Source: a virus
Strand: one strand, 5' to 3'
IMG/VR virus record: IMGVR_UViG_3300032087_002150
Span: 1 to 64,000 of that record
Length of the DNA: 64,000 bases
The notes under the pieces were generated by a model that was not told the DNA's origin, did not search any database, and was given only the letters and a program-made list of their open reading frames with translations. Below, piece by piece: positions 41,337-49,148 of the stretch (its first letter is position 1; every line of letters begins with the position of its first letter). The translations under genes were made by a program, and so were the position numbers.

Positions 41337-41398
41337 ATTATGCTTGAAACGGGTATCAAAGTAAAGTCTAAAAAACTTTAGGAAAATCAATAACTTAG
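41337..41398 (-). promoter_or_regulatory. Composite promoter element, copy 4
   Basis: Minus strand: AAGTTATTGATTTT and AGTTTTTTAG block, TTTACT (41360-41365), 17-nt spacer, CATAAT (41337-41342). The stop of the methylase at 41395 lies in the block. Confidence 0.8.
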
Positions 41399-42243
41399 GA
41401 ATACAGCAGAATCTCCCTCGCCTTTTTCGCTTCATAACCTTCTTCAGTTTTCTTTCTCCTGCCAGCAGTGTAGGTTACAGGAAAATATTTGTACGACAAC
41501 TTTCCGCATTTGTCTTCAAACCAGTTGTCGTCAGCACGATTACTGTGATATGTGATCGGTTTATCTTGACAGAAATCAATCAGTTCTAGGCATTGGTCAT
41601 CAGTAAACGCATTACCATAATCAGCAATGCTGTTTCGATAAGGCGGATCGAAGAAAAAATAACAACCTTCACTTGCTTTTTCGGCACATTGTTTCCAGTC
41701 AACGGACGAGAACTCGGCAATCTTTAGTGCATCATGCCACCAAGATAGATCTCCTCTGTTATAGATTGAGTCTGTTTGATTTAATAAACCACTAGGTGTG
41801 CCATAACGACCATTGGTGTTTTTGTTGATCTGGAAGATACCGTTAAACCCAGTCTTCATAAGAAAATACAAAGTCGCTGATTCTTCAACATCATTCCACT
41901 TCTCGTAATCCCAAGCATGCTCCTCTCGTACATCGTAATAAAACTTCTTACGATCTTCTTTGTCCAGTGGAAGATACTTTGCTTCCAGCGAATCTAAACG
42001 GAAAGTGAACTCAGACAAGTTGTCTCTGATTGATGTGTAGATCCTAACGATATCTGGATTGATATCATTCAAAAATGCTTTTTTGATTGGATAGTTTGAC
42101 ATAGCATGTATGAACATTGCACCACCACCAAAAAATGGTTCGCAATATTCAGTCGGAGGATCAATACGAGAAGGAAGGAGAGGCAGATAATGCCTCAACA
42201 TTTTGTTCTTACCACCTGCCCATATAAACAACGGTTTAGGCAC
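41395..42243 (-). CDS. D12-class adenine DNA methyltransferase
   Basis: 282 aa. FIWAGGKNKML (SAM-binding start), CEPFFGGGAMFIHAM (motif I) and YFFFDPPYRNSIADYG (DPPY, motif IV) define a Dam-like N6-adenine methylase. It overlaps the EcoRI-like nuclease by 8 nt, so the two form a candidate restriction-modification pair. Type II partners of EcoRI-family nucleases are not usually D12 class, so specificity is uncertain. A second D12 gene is at 53590. Confidence 0.92.
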   Translation of the reverse strand: MPKPLFIWAGGKNKMLRHYLPLLPSRIDPPTEYCEPFFGGGAMFIHAMSNYPIKKAFLNDINPDIVRIYTSIRDNLSEFTFRLDSLEAKYLPLDKEDRKKFYYDVREEHAWDYEKWNDVEESATLYFLMKTGFNGIFQINKNTNGRYGTPSGLLNQTDSIYNRGDLSWWHDALKIAEFSSVDWKQCAEKASEGCYFFFDPPYRNSIADYGNAFTDDQCLELIDFCQDKPITYHSNRADDNWFEDKCGKLSYKYFPVTYTAGRRKKTEEGYEAKKAREILLYS

Positions 42244-42754
42244 TTACATACTCCAAAACTTCACGCATAATCTTCTCCACCTCTTCATTATTATATCCAT
42301 CTTCGCTGAGATAGCAAGAGTTTTTATTTTCCACAAACTTATTGAATCCATCAAGGTGTGCAACATTAAGCGTTTTTTCTAAGACGTGATCTGGTCGAGC
42401 ACCCTCCCCACTACAGAAAGTCACATAACAAACATCGGGATTGATCAGTCGACAAATGTAATTGTTTTTGAACCATCTTTCTATGGCATTACCGCCAGTC
42501 CCCTGCTTTTTCGCTTCGAAGACAGCAACAACTTTTCCATCTCGCAACCAAACGCCACCGTCAGGTTCACAGGCACCTTTATTACCAGGGATTTGATCTT
42601 TGGTAAGTTTGCGCTGAAGTTGTAGGGCAGGAAACTCTTCCGCGAGTTTATCCTTTAGTGTTTTACATTGTTCGTCTAACTTACGAGCAGCTGCATCAGT
42701 AGCGCACATTCCTTTCTGAATACCGCCACGAAAACCATTTTCCCTTTGACTCAT
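42236..42754 (-). CDS. EcoRI-like restriction endonuclease
   Basis: 172 aa versus 277 in EcoRI. EPDGGVWLRDGKVVAVFEAKKQGTGGNAIER (in two parts: PDGG at 64-67, EAK at 80-82, GNAIER at 88-93) reproduces the catalytic D...ExK core of EcoRI, and GNAIER corresponds to the segment that reads GAATTC in EcoRI. The intervening loops are much shorter. Alternatives are a diverged relative with new specificity or an inactive form. Sits directly above a DNA methylase, with a composite promoter upstream. Confidence 0.82.
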   Translation of the reverse strand: MSQRENGFRGGIQKGMCATDAAARKLDEQCKTLKDKLAEEFPALQLQRKLTKDQIPGNKGACEPDGGVWLRDGKVVAVFEAKKQGTGGNAIERWFKNNYICRLINPDVCYVTFCSGEGARPDHVLEKTLNVAHLDGFNKFVENKNSCYLSEDGYNNEEVEKIMREVLEYVSA

Positions 42755-42789
42755 ATCACATTAACTCCATAAAACACATTATTATGATC

Positions 42790-42852
42790 ATTATACTCGC
42801 AAGTTAATGGAATAGCAAACAAAAGAAACTATAGTTAAATCAATAACTTACG
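42790..42852 (-). promoter_or_regulatory. Composite promoter element, copy 5
   Basis: Minus strand: AAGTTATTGATTTA and AGTTTCTTTTG block, TTGCTA (42813-42818), 17-nt spacer, TATAAT (42790-42795). The stop of the micro-protein gene at 42848 lies inside the block. It would drive the candidate restriction-modification pair. Confidence 0.8.
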
Positions 42853-42967
42853 ATTGTTCTTTGCCGATGTCTTTGGTTGCTTCGTATGAATAAACGAGTG
42901 TGACGCCGATTGCTACAGGAGCAATCATCATCACAGCGCCGATTCCAATGATAGGTATTAGTTCCAT
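42848..42967 (-). CDS. Small membrane micro-protein, 39 aa
   Basis: ATG 42967 to TAA 42848: MELIPIIGIGAVMMIAPVAI then a short hydrophobic-polar tail ending KDIGKEQS. One membrane helix. Lies between the UUCG terminator and composite promoter copy 5, so if real it is read by read-through. AAGGAACC precedes the ATG. Confidence 0.55.
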   Translation of the reverse strand: MELIPIIGIGAVMMIAPVAIGVTLVYSYEATKDIGKEQS

Positions 42968-42985
42968 TTACACGGTTCCTTGAAA

Positions 42986-43005
42986 GGGGAGACCGAAGTC
43001 TCCCC
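42986..43005 (-). terminator. UUCG-loop terminator
   Basis: Minus strand: perfect 8-bp stem GGGGAGAC/GTCTCCCC with TTCG loop, followed by TTTC. Located 6 nt below the stop of 43012-43206. Confidence 0.8.
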
Positions 43006-43011
43006 GAGTGT

Positions 43012-43206
43012 TTATGCCTTGTTATTTTCTACTTTGCGCTCTTCCACATAGTGCCAGTCACCAGTCTTTGGATCCTGCACGTGGTTCTCTGCTAGTTTGA
43101 TCATAACGATACGAGTATGCCTCGCCTTGACGACGACTTCCTCGATGTCACTTGCAGTTGCGAAAGTAGAAAAGAAACACAAGGCAACGATTGCCAAGTT
43201 TTTCAT
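43012..43206 (-). CDS. Exported small protein, 64 aa
   Basis: Signal peptide MKNLAIVALCFFSTFATA cut before SDIEE. The mature part is IEEVVVKARHTRIVMIKLAE then VQDPKTGDWHYVEERK, a short beta-hairpin-like domain seen in several marine T4-like phages. It directly follows hsp20 (1 nt gap). Function unknown. Confidence 0.78.
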   Translation of the reverse strand: MKNLAIVALCFFSTFATASDIEEVVVKARHTRIVMIKLAENHVQDPKTGDWHYVEERKVENNKA

Positions 43207-43207
43207 T

Positions 43208-43654
43208 TCAGTCCTCAGTTAAAAGTTGCTTCTTACCCTTGGTTTTACCGATTGGGATAGCGCGAGGCAGCTTCTCTTTTGGGATCTCTACTTTCAGGTC
43301 AATGACCAGTAGTCCATCCACAAAATCCGCTCCGCTTACAACAACGTGTTCTGACAACCTAAATGTTCGTGTAAACTTCTTAGAAGAAATACCACGGTGT
43401 AGATACTCACGTTCTTCGCTTGACTTGTCACCAGCTACAACTAGGATGCCGTCCTTCACTTCAACAGTGAGGTCGTCTTTGCTGTAACCTGCCAAGGCAA
43501 GTTCTACGGTGAAGTTAACATCATCGTGCTTGACTACGTTATGGGGAGGATAGAGTTTGTTGTCTGCCATGTCTGACAGTCTTTCAATCTCATTCCAAAC
43601 GTGATCGAAACCAATGAAGTGTGAACGTGGAAAAGAAAATGCTTTAGATACCAT
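43208..43654 (-). CDS. hsp20: Small heat-shock protein (Hsp20)
   Basis: 148 aa. An alpha-crystallin domain is visible: NVVKHDDVNFTVELALAGYSKDDLTVEVKDGILVVAG, then FTRTFRLSEHVVV and the C-terminal GxLxxxxP-like segment (DGLLVIDLKVEIP). Such chaperones are a hallmark of T4-like marine phages and may protect virion proteins during assembly. Preceded by an early-type promoter overlapping a late one. Confidence 0.95.
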   Translation of the reverse strand: MVSKAFSFPRSHFIGFDHVWNEIERLSDMADNKLYPPHNVVKHDDVNFTVELALAGYSKDDLTVEVKDGILVVAGDKSSEEREYLHRGISSKKFTRTFRLSEHVVVSGADFVDGLLVIDLKVEIPKEKLPRAIPIGKTKGKKQLLTED

Positions 43655-43752
43655 AACGGATCTCCTTATTTAAAAGCAAGATTGTTGTTATACTCTACCA
43701 GACCATTCTGCGTAGAGAACTGATGACCTGTATCCCACAGTATCATCGGTAT

Positions 43753-43786
43753 TATTTATAGTATAATATTTCGCTATGAAAGTAAA
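43753..43786 (-). promoter_or_regulatory. Overlapping early and late promoters for hsp20
   Basis: Minus strand: TTTACT (43781-43786), 17-nt spacer, TACTAT (43758-43763) overlapping TATAAATA (43753-43760). The leader to ATG 43654 is about 100 nt. The overlap could let both host-type and late polymerase use the same start. Confidence 0.65.
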
Positions 43787-43894
43787 GTGGAATATTTACT
43801 GATACTATATAATATTGCAGTAATAAAACTGTAATAAAAACGTAATATTTCGCCGTGAGGCGACGGAGCGTCGTGATGACGCAAGGAGAAATCC

Positions 43895-44170
43895 ATGAAA
43901 AAGATAGCACTCATGTTGCTACTAATCCCTGCTATTGCTAACGCAGATGTGATTCCTACTAGAACACTCGAACCAGTTGTTCGAATCGTCGAAGACACAA
44001 TCTATGTCACTGACAAAAAAGGCAACGACTGGGCGATTGTGACTAACTGTCAAATCAATGCTCGAGAGATCAAAGAGTTCACTGTCCGTGGCAAGGTATT
44101 GAGGTCTGGCAGGGTTGTAAAACTCAGCGACCAGAAGCACTGCGAAATCGAGACTATTCAGGCGGCATAA
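43895..44170 (+). CDS. Exported small protein, the only plus-strand gene
   Basis: 91 aa. GCAAGGAG lies just before the ATG. Signal peptide MKKIALMLLLIPAIANA cut before DVIP. The mature part (RTLEPVVRIVEDTIYVTDKKG... IVTNCQINAREIKEFTVRGK) is beta-rich with two Cys (TNCQ, KHCE), a likely periplasmic domain. It converges with the minus-strand gene at 44154 with a 17-nt overlap and faces away from hsp20. Confidence 0.82.
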   Translation: MKKIALMLLLIPAIANADVIPTRTLEPVVRIVEDTIYVTDKKGNDWAIVTNCQINAREIKEFTVRGKVLRSGRVVKLSDQKHCEIETIQAA

Positions 44171-44504
44171 AACTGTTGTTCTGATTGTATCGATCTAACT
44201 TGGGTTCACCGCCATCTGGCATAGTGCAGGTGATGTTTGCTTTCCTGCCTTCAATGTATCTGACTTGGTACACAAACCAACTGAACGGTTCATTGCAGGC
44301 AGGTTCATAACATCGCCCTGCCATAAAGTATCTGTTTTGTCCAGTAAACCCAATCCTGTCATGAGTATTAAGATAGATGCGTTTGGTGGGATACTCGCTC
44401 TTGATCAAATCCCAACAAGTATCTTTCGCGACTTCGTACATATCGTCCTGCGCATGCGCATGGAATGCACATGCAACAAGGATTGTCGCACTAAACTTTT
44501 TCAT
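44154..44504 (-). CDS. Exported Cys-rich small protein, 116 aa
   Basis: Start ATG 44504 (MKKFSATILVACAFHAHA), a signal peptide cut before QDDMY. Mature part contains four Cys (DTCWDLIKSEYP, GRCYEPACNEP, ITCTMPDGG), probably two disulphides. Its 3' end overlaps the plus-strand gene tail to tail. No family recognised. Confidence 0.75.
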   Translation of the reverse strand: MKKFSATILVACAFHAHAQDDMYEVAKDTCWDLIKSEYPTKRIYLNTHDRIGFTGQNRYFMAGRCYEPACNEPFSWFVYQVRYIEGRKANITCTMPDGGEPKLDRYNQNNSFMPPE

Positions 44505-45087
44505 AACCAAATATTTCAAAGTCTTGAGCGAACCTTTCGTTGATAAGTTTAACTGACTTATCGGTTAAAAAGTTCAATGCTTTTTCCACATCCCAACCTA
44601 TGGTGTAGTTGAAGTCGTAGTCGTAATCTATCATATCAAACCCCAACTTCTTTAAATCTTCTTCTAGGTTTTCTTGGCGGATAATATCAGGTTCAGTCAG
44701 CAACCCTTCATACCAGTAATAACAAGGTCTCCAAGGTTCCCAATATCCTGGGTGATTAACAATCTTGTCTAGGTAACTCGCAAAATCTTGAGCAGGGTTT
44801 CCTTTCTTTTGTTTTTGTTTAACATCGTATGCCCACATAGAACATACTCTAGGATATGGGTGCCTGACAGGCAATATACAAGGGAAATCTAAACCAAGTC
44901 CATAGAACTTTAATGGGCAATGTTTATCCCAGGATGACGATTGTTTTTCTATGTATTCCCTCATCGGGGAAGTTACCATATGAATATCAGGAAAAATATA
45001 TTCGTGCCTACAAGGATCGTGATCTAATATTATCGCCTTTATTGTTGCCCCTGCTGTTTTGGGAGGATGAAGTAAAAGTTTGGTCAC
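44491..45087 (-). CDS. Sulfotransferase-like protein, 198 aa
   Basis: LLLHPPKTAGATIKAII (P-loop-like PAPS-binding motif) and PCILPVRHPYPRVCSMWAY (3'-phosphate motif) mark a sulfotransferase. Overlaps the radical SAM gene by 4 nt. The operon also contains an oxygenase and a glycosyltransferase-like gene, which suggests modification of a common product. Confidence 0.82.
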   Translation of the reverse strand: MTKLLLHPPKTAGATIKAIILDHDPCRHEYIFPDIHMVTSPMREYIEKQSSSWDKHCPLKFYGLGLDFPCILPVRHPYPRVCSMWAYDVKQKQKKGNPAQDFASYLDKIVNHPGYWEPWRPCYYWYEGLLTEPDIIRQENLEEDLKKLGFDMIDYDYDFNYTIGWDVEKALNFLTDKSVKLINERFAQDFEIFGYEKV

Positions 45088-46079
45088 GCGAAGCTCGCAA
45101 TGATATTCTGCTCCAAAGAGAAGTTAGTTCCCAGCATATGTTTCGTTCTGGCATCAGGGTCATTAGACCAAACCAACACTTCGGGATCATCATAAAGGAA
45201 GTCGCAGTTCTTGCAATATTCAATGTCATCAAACCGTTCTTCTTCGTGCGCCTTACGCAACTCATTATACTTTTCGCCCCAGAAGATTTCCTCGAATGTT
45301 TGATCCTCGAAGTGTCCAAGTACAGACTTTGCCTCGTTGGGTGGACCAAGTGTTTGGCAGCAAGGTGTCATCGCGCCAGTCTTGCCGTTGCCTCCTGCGC
45401 GAATAGTAATCTCTGGTCCAAATGGTCGTCCGCAAGTTTTACGAACATCGCCTATCCTAGCATTCCCATTCGGATCATAGTTTCCTGACCAGTTGTGCAT
45501 CTTCCATATGTATGCCTTACATCCAACGTGTTTAATAAAGTTGCCGTTGTACTCACTGATCTCGTACTTTATTTGATTGTTGTCTGTGATGAGGTGATAC
45601 GAACTTACTTCTACAGGTGCCCTAGTGGTAAAAGAGTAATCCATGGTGTCCATTAGATTGGATCTGACTCTGTAAAAGTTATCACAATCCATCCACTTCT
45701 TATATTTTTCTGCATCATAACCAATGACACTGCAACGAATAAAGTCAATTCCCTCATCGACGATACGCTTCATGTAATCGCCGCGAAGGTTGTACCCATT
45801 AGTGTAGATGTAGCACTTGAGTCCTCGCTTCTTTACTTCACGCACGTATTTGTGTAGGTCTTTCGCGAGCGTGGGTTCGCCCGAACCCTCCAGATTGATT
45901 TGAGGAGTCCCGTATTTCGGAACGATTTGGTCAAGGATATTTGTAAATTGTTTGAGCGGCATCTTCCTAGTCCAGTCTTTACCGCGACCAGGATTCGTTT
46001 GTGGGCACATTTGACAGGTGTAGTTGCACCCACCGATTACTTCTAGTACAACCCTTTCTAGGTTTACATCAAACGACAT
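45084..46079 (-). CDS. Radical SAM enzyme with SPASM-like C-terminus
   Basis: 331 aa from ATG 46079 (MSFDVNLERVVLEVIGGCNY), overlapping the oxygenase gene by 11 nt. GGCNYTCQMCPQT is the CxxxCxxC [4Fe-4S] site; NLEGSGEPTLAKDL the GGEP-like motif; further Cys (KTCGRPFGP, MTPCCQT, EYCKNCDFL) fit a SPASM auxiliary cluster domain. Such enzymes modify peptides or carbohydrates by radical chemistry. Rare in phages; substrate unknown. Confidence 0.88.
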   Translation of the reverse strand: MSFDVNLERVVLEVIGGCNYTCQMCPQTNPGRGKDWTRKMPLKQFTNILDQIVPKYGTPQINLEGSGEPTLAKDLHKYVREVKKRGLKCYIYTNGYNLRGDYMKRIVDEGIDFIRCSVIGYDAEKYKKWMDCDNFYRVRSNLMDTMDYSFTTRAPVEVSSYHLITDNNQIKYEISEYNGNFIKHVGCKAYIWKMHNWSGNYDPNGNARIGDVRKTCGRPFGPEITIRAGGNGKTGAMTPCCQTLGPPNEAKSVLGHFEDQTFEEIFWGEKYNELRKAHEEERFDDIEYCKNCDFLYDDPEVLVWSNDPDARTKHMLGTNFSLEQNIIASFA

Positions 46080-46779
46080 TAAATCTGCTCTTTTCAAATG
46101 GCACTGTATTCTTCTCATCATCTGGGTCTTTATAGATGAACCAACCAGTGATGATGTATTTAAACTGCCCCAAGTCAGGGGAAGATCTGTGTGGATGAGT
46201 GTATGCCGCTGGCCAAATAACCAAGTCACCAACACTTGGTTTGATTCTCATGTTTTGATTGGGAAAATCTGTTGTTCCCCCATCGTCAACAGTGTTTAAG
46301 TACAGCATCCATACGCCGAATCTTCTTGAGGTGAAGTAGTCCGGACCTTGCTCAAAATGCATTTGACAAAATCCTCCACCAGGAGGAGTTCTCTGCATTT
46401 TACATTGAATGCGCTCCATGTGTTTCCAACTCCAACCCATCTTGGAACCAGGATCATTCCCTTCCATATGTTTACCCCATACTTCATTATCGTATAGGAT
46501 TAGGCATTGTTGTAGTGCGCTCTTTAGTTCTTCTTCATATCCTTGCAGGGAACCGAACCTTTCCATTAATAGACTGGTGTCTATTCGTTTTTCGTTTTTC
46601 CGAAAAGAAATCCCCATCCACTCACTGTTACCATCGTGATCATCTGGTAAGCAATTTTCGGCGTGTTCTATTTTCTCATTCATCAGTTTCCTGACTTGGT
46701 AGCACCACTGTTCGTCAAAGACTTTTTTAAAGACTCCAACGTTATCAGTCAACATCTGTAATGCGATTTGATTTATCAT
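46069..46779 (-). CDS. 2OG-Fe(II) oxygenase (P4H-like), 236 aa
   Basis: GGGFCQMHFEQGPDYF holds an HxE/HxD-type metal motif; LVIWPAAYTHPHRSSP the distal His, followed by KYIITGWFIY. MLYLNTVDDGGTTDFP is the usual jelly-roll strand of prolyl-4-hydroxylase-like enzymes. Between a radical SAM gene and a glycosyltransferase-like gene, so possibly part of a tailoring pathway. Confidence 0.83.
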   Translation of the reverse strand: MINQIALQMLTDNVGVFKKVFDEQWCYQVRKLMNEKIEHAENCLPDDHDGNSEWMGISFRKNEKRIDTSLLMERFGSLQGYEEELKSALQQCLILYDNEVWGKHMEGNDPGSKMGWSWKHMERIQCKMQRTPPGGGFCQMHFEQGPDYFTSRRFGVWMLYLNTVDDGGTTDFPNQNMRIKPSVGDLVIWPAAYTHPHRSSPDLGQFKYIITGWFIYKDPDDEKNTVPFEKSRFNVV

Positions 46780-46780
46780 C

Positions 46781-47671
46781 CTACACCTCGAATAGCAAGT
46801 GCTTGGTGTGCCTTGCTAATCTGTAATTGTGATAACTGTGCGCAAGTTCTTGCTCCCTTACAAGAAATCCTTCTTCATATGCACAGTTATGTATAAAGCG
46901 ATAGAACTGTTCCGGAAGTCGAAACACTGGGGCATGAGGATTTGTGACTTGATGTGCTACAGTCATATCAGTTGTAGCAGTGATGAATAGTTTACCGAAG
47001 TTCTTTGCCACTACATGCCACATACCGTCATATCCTATACAAAATGCACATTCGCGAATATGTTCATAGACATCACGGAAGTCATCTCTGTATGTGAGTT
47101 TTACAATCTCGTAATCTGGGAACATGTACCCCAAAGAGTTGTGAAGATCTTGCCAGTGCGCTACACTCAAAGGATGATTTTTATAATCTTTAATCTCTTC
47201 AGCATTTTGATTGGGAGACCAAATACAGATTTTCTTTTCCATAGTTGGCAAATCATCCCAGCGCCACTCTGGACCACAGTATTTATGAAACGGAATACCC
47301 TCCTTCATATCTTCAATGTTGCCGCTCTCTACGATCCAACGTTTCGGTCTATGCTTTCTCCTCAATGCGTTGTCTTCCATCAACAAGTCAACATATGAAA
47401 ACATGTCTGATGCCCACACGTTTTCGTATGAGAACATATCATTCTTCCAGAGTCTTTCATAGACGTGACGATAGCGATCCTCGATGGATTCTGGATCATC
47501 GGGCATTACTTTATAATCGCCAGTGAGTGGATTGCCGTGTCGATCCTTGCCCCAGTGAAGACAAATATGTACATGTCGATTGTAGTGTGCCGCCCATGCC
47601 GCTGCTACATTCAACGCACCAATAATGTCACCTGCGCCTTCGCCGCCTCGTGTATGGATTAGTTCTTCCAT
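46781..47671 (-). CDS. GT-B-like (heptosyltransferase-type) protein, 296 aa
   Basis: GGEGAGDIIGALNVAAAWAAHY is a GT9-like N-terminal phosphate loop (GDxxxxxP/A); ICIWSPNQNAEEIK, REC(A)FCIGYDGMWHVVAKNFG and KLFITATT resemble the donor-binding half of GT-B folds (GxDxGxxHxAA). Probably transfers a sugar to a glycan; family membership is moderate. Confidence 0.68.
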   Translation of the reverse strand: MEELIHTRGGEGAGDIIGALNVAAAWAAHYNRHVHICLHWGKDRHGNPLTGDYKVMPDDPESIEDRYRHVYERLWKNDMFSYENVWASDMFSYVDLLMEDNALRRKHRPKRWIVESGNIEDMKEGIPFHKYCGPEWRWDDLPTMEKKICIWSPNQNAEEIKDYKNHPLSVAHWQDLHNSLGYMFPDYEIVKLTYRDDFRDVYEHIRECAFCIGYDGMWHVVAKNFGKLFITATTDMTVAHQVTNPHAPVFRLPEQFYRFIHNCAYEEGFLVREQELAHSYHNYRLARHTKHLLFEV

Positions 47672-47835
47672 TATCCGAAGTGATCTAACTTTTCAGATTT
47701 TTCTATGAGTTCCTGTAGTACACGAACAGCATCGCGAATCTGCGCTTCTTGATGAGTAATGTTGTCGTCTCGGTTAGTTTGCGGGATGGGACCAAGTTTC
47801 ACACATATATGATAAAGTGCCTCACGTGGCGTCAT
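47671..47835 (-). CDS. Small helical protein, 54 aa
   Basis: ATG 47835 overlaps the upstream stop (ATGA) and TAATG follows at the end. MTPREALYHICVKLGPIPQT then a helix (AQIRDAVRVLQELIEKSEKL). Function unknown. Confidence 0.7.
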   Translation of the reverse strand: MTPREALYHICVKLGPIPQTNRDDNITHQEAQIRDAVRVLQELIEKSEKLDHFG

Positions 47836-48176
47836 TTTGTATTACCCTCGCACATGTGTCTCATGTTCTTAACTATATTCCTCAGTTCACCTGCCATATC
47901 AAAGAGAGGTGGTTCATACTGGACTGCTTGATTCGCCCATAGGTGATCAAGCATATCGTCAAATATATCTAGGGTCTTTTCTAAACGCACCCAGTCGGCG
48001 TAGGTTGGGGCATCTTCCATATCAAGAGAGAACTTCGTGTTCTCATAAAATGAAGTGAGATCATCGATGAGTTGTTCCAATCCCAACTTATCGATGATCC
48101 CTTGTACTTCTTCCTCTTTCTTTTGCTTGAAAGATTCTATTGATACAACATTGCTGTCACTATCCACACTGTCCAT
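47832..48176 (-). CDS. Hypothetical acidic helical protein, 114 aa
   Basis: Starts MDSVDSDSNVVSIESFKQKK; the rest is helical (QGIIDKLGLEQLIDDLTSF, LEKTLDIFDDMLDHLWA, AGELRNIVKNMRHMCEG). Similar proteins are seen in T4-like marine phages. 17-nt overlap with the gene above. Confidence 0.75.
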   Translation of the reverse strand: MDSVDSDSNVVSIESFKQKKEEEVQGIIDKLGLEQLIDDLTSFYENTKFSLDMEDAPTYADWVRLEKTLDIFDDMLDHLWANQAVQYEPPLFDMAGELRNIVKNMRHMCEGNTK

Positions 48177-48477
48177 TGACTTTTTCCAGTACCTTTAGTC
48201 TGCATACATTACTTAGATTGATATGCGTCTTATGCTCATGCTGTATAAACTCGCCTGTGATTGTATCCAGTTGTAGTTCATATCCAACAATGAAACGCAA
48301 TCCATCACCATGATAAAACTCATGCTTCGCAATGTCGTACATGCTTTCCCAGATCTTATAGAGTTTGATTGAACCACCACCAAACTCGATCTCTACATGA
48401 CGATAAGCATCATCATCCTTAGATGAGACTTCATAGGTTTGCACGGTCATGTCCCATAACTTATAATTCGTTTTCAT
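48160..48477 (-). CDS. Hypothetical protein, 105 aa
   Basis: MKTNYKLWDMTVQTYEVSSK opens a beta-rich small domain (HVEIEFGGGSIKLYKIWESM, FIVGYELQLDTITGEFIQHE). First gene below a promoter at 48485-48512. No family recognised. Confidence 0.75.
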   Translation of the reverse strand: MKTNYKLWDMTVQTYEVSSKDDDAYRHVEIEFGGGSIKLYKIWESMYDIAKHEFYHGDGLRFIVGYELQLDTITGEFIQHEHKTHINLSNVCRLKVLEKVNGQCG

Positions 48478-48484
48478 ATATTAT

Positions 48485-48512
48485 ATTATACGCGACTTTG
48501 ACAAAGACGCAA
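48485..48512 (-). promoter_or_regulatory. Sigma70-like promoter
   Basis: Minus strand: TTGCGT (48507-48512), 16-nt spacer, TATAAT (48485-48490), 8 nt above ATG 48477. Short leader. Confidence 0.6.
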
Positions 48513-48561
48513 TACCCTGCGAAAATTTTTTTCTGAACACGTTTTGAAAACTCGCACAGTT

Positions 48562-48732
48562 TCAGGCGAACATGAGTGCCAGTATTCCTAACGCACAAAA
48601 CGTCAGGAACACATACCACACGATTTTAAAAACGAAGGGCACGATAAGATTCAGTGCCCATACCATCACTCCTACGACTGCCAGTAACACCAGTACATAT
48701 GGAGTTGCTATGATGACAGCTGCGAGATCCAT
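48562..48732 (-). CDS. Two-helix membrane micro-protein, 56 aa
   Basis: ATG 48732 (TAATG with the gene above) to TGA 48562. Nearly all hydrophobic: VIIATPYVLVLLAVVGVMVW and FKIVWYVFLTFCALGILALM, so two membrane helices. Size and topology would also fit a holin, antiholin or superinfection-immunity protein; not assignable. Confidence 0.68.
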   Translation of the reverse strand: MDLAAVIIATPYVLVLLAVVGVMVWALNLIVPFVFKIVWYVFLTFCALGILALMFA

Positions 48733-48857
48733 TACGAGTTAAGTCTCTTCTCCAATACGGCGATCTCTTTCTGCTGCCGCTCATTTGGTTCTTGCACCTT
48801 CCGCAGTCGCTCCAGTGCACCCTGCCGTCTATTACGGACGTTCTTCTTGTGTACCAT
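48732..48857 (-). CDS. Basic micro-protein, 41 aa
   Basis: ATG 48857 to TAA 48732. MVHKKNVRNRRQGALERLRK then a charged helix ending VLEKRLNS; about one third Arg/Lys. It overlaps the gene above by 26 nt. Could bind RNA or DNA; unknown. Confidence 0.6.
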   Translation of the reverse strand: MVHKKNVRNRRQGALERLRKVQEPNERQQKEIAVLEKRLNS

Positions 48858-48975
48858 CGGTACTCTCCTCTTCATTACATCCATACTCAATGTATGGACA
48901 CTCATTGGTTCGGTTTGGCATTTCAGTCTCGACGTATGTCATCCAGACTGCGAGTAACACCACGAAACCCCACAT
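48832..48975 (-). CDS. Membrane-anchored micro-protein, 47 aa
   Basis: ATG 48975 to TAA 48832. N-terminal hydrophobic segment MWGFVVLLAVWMTYV, then an acidic tail with two Cys (NECPYIEYGCNEEE). TAATG with the next gene above. Confidence 0.6.
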   Translation of the reverse strand: MWGFVVLLAVWMTYVETEMPNRTNECPYIEYGCNEEESTDGTQEERP

Positions 48976-49148
48976 TACACTCCCTCCGGATTTAACCAGT
49001 GAGACACTTCATGCTGTGCCTCGTCTAGACTGAGATAGCGACACAACTTGCGCATCACTGCCTCCACGCTTTCATGCTCAAGGCACTCTAGTTGGTCCAA
49101 AACCCACTCGCCCATTGTACCACGAGCATACCATTTCACTTCACTCAT
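48975..49148 (-). CDS. Hypothetical small protein, 57 aa
   Basis: ATG 49148 to TAA 48975. MSEVKWYARGTMGEWVLDQL then helices (EHESVEAVMRKLCRYL, DEAQHEVSHWLNPEG). Coupled on both sides. Function unknown. Confidence 0.65.
   Translation of the reverse strand: MSEVKWYARGTMGEWVLDQLECLEHESVEAVMRKLCRYLSLDEAQHEVSHWLNPEGV

Noticed and set aside
44913-45488. Plus-strand ORF of 191 codons
   Set aside because: Antisense to the sulfotransferase and radical SAM genes, both supported by motifs.
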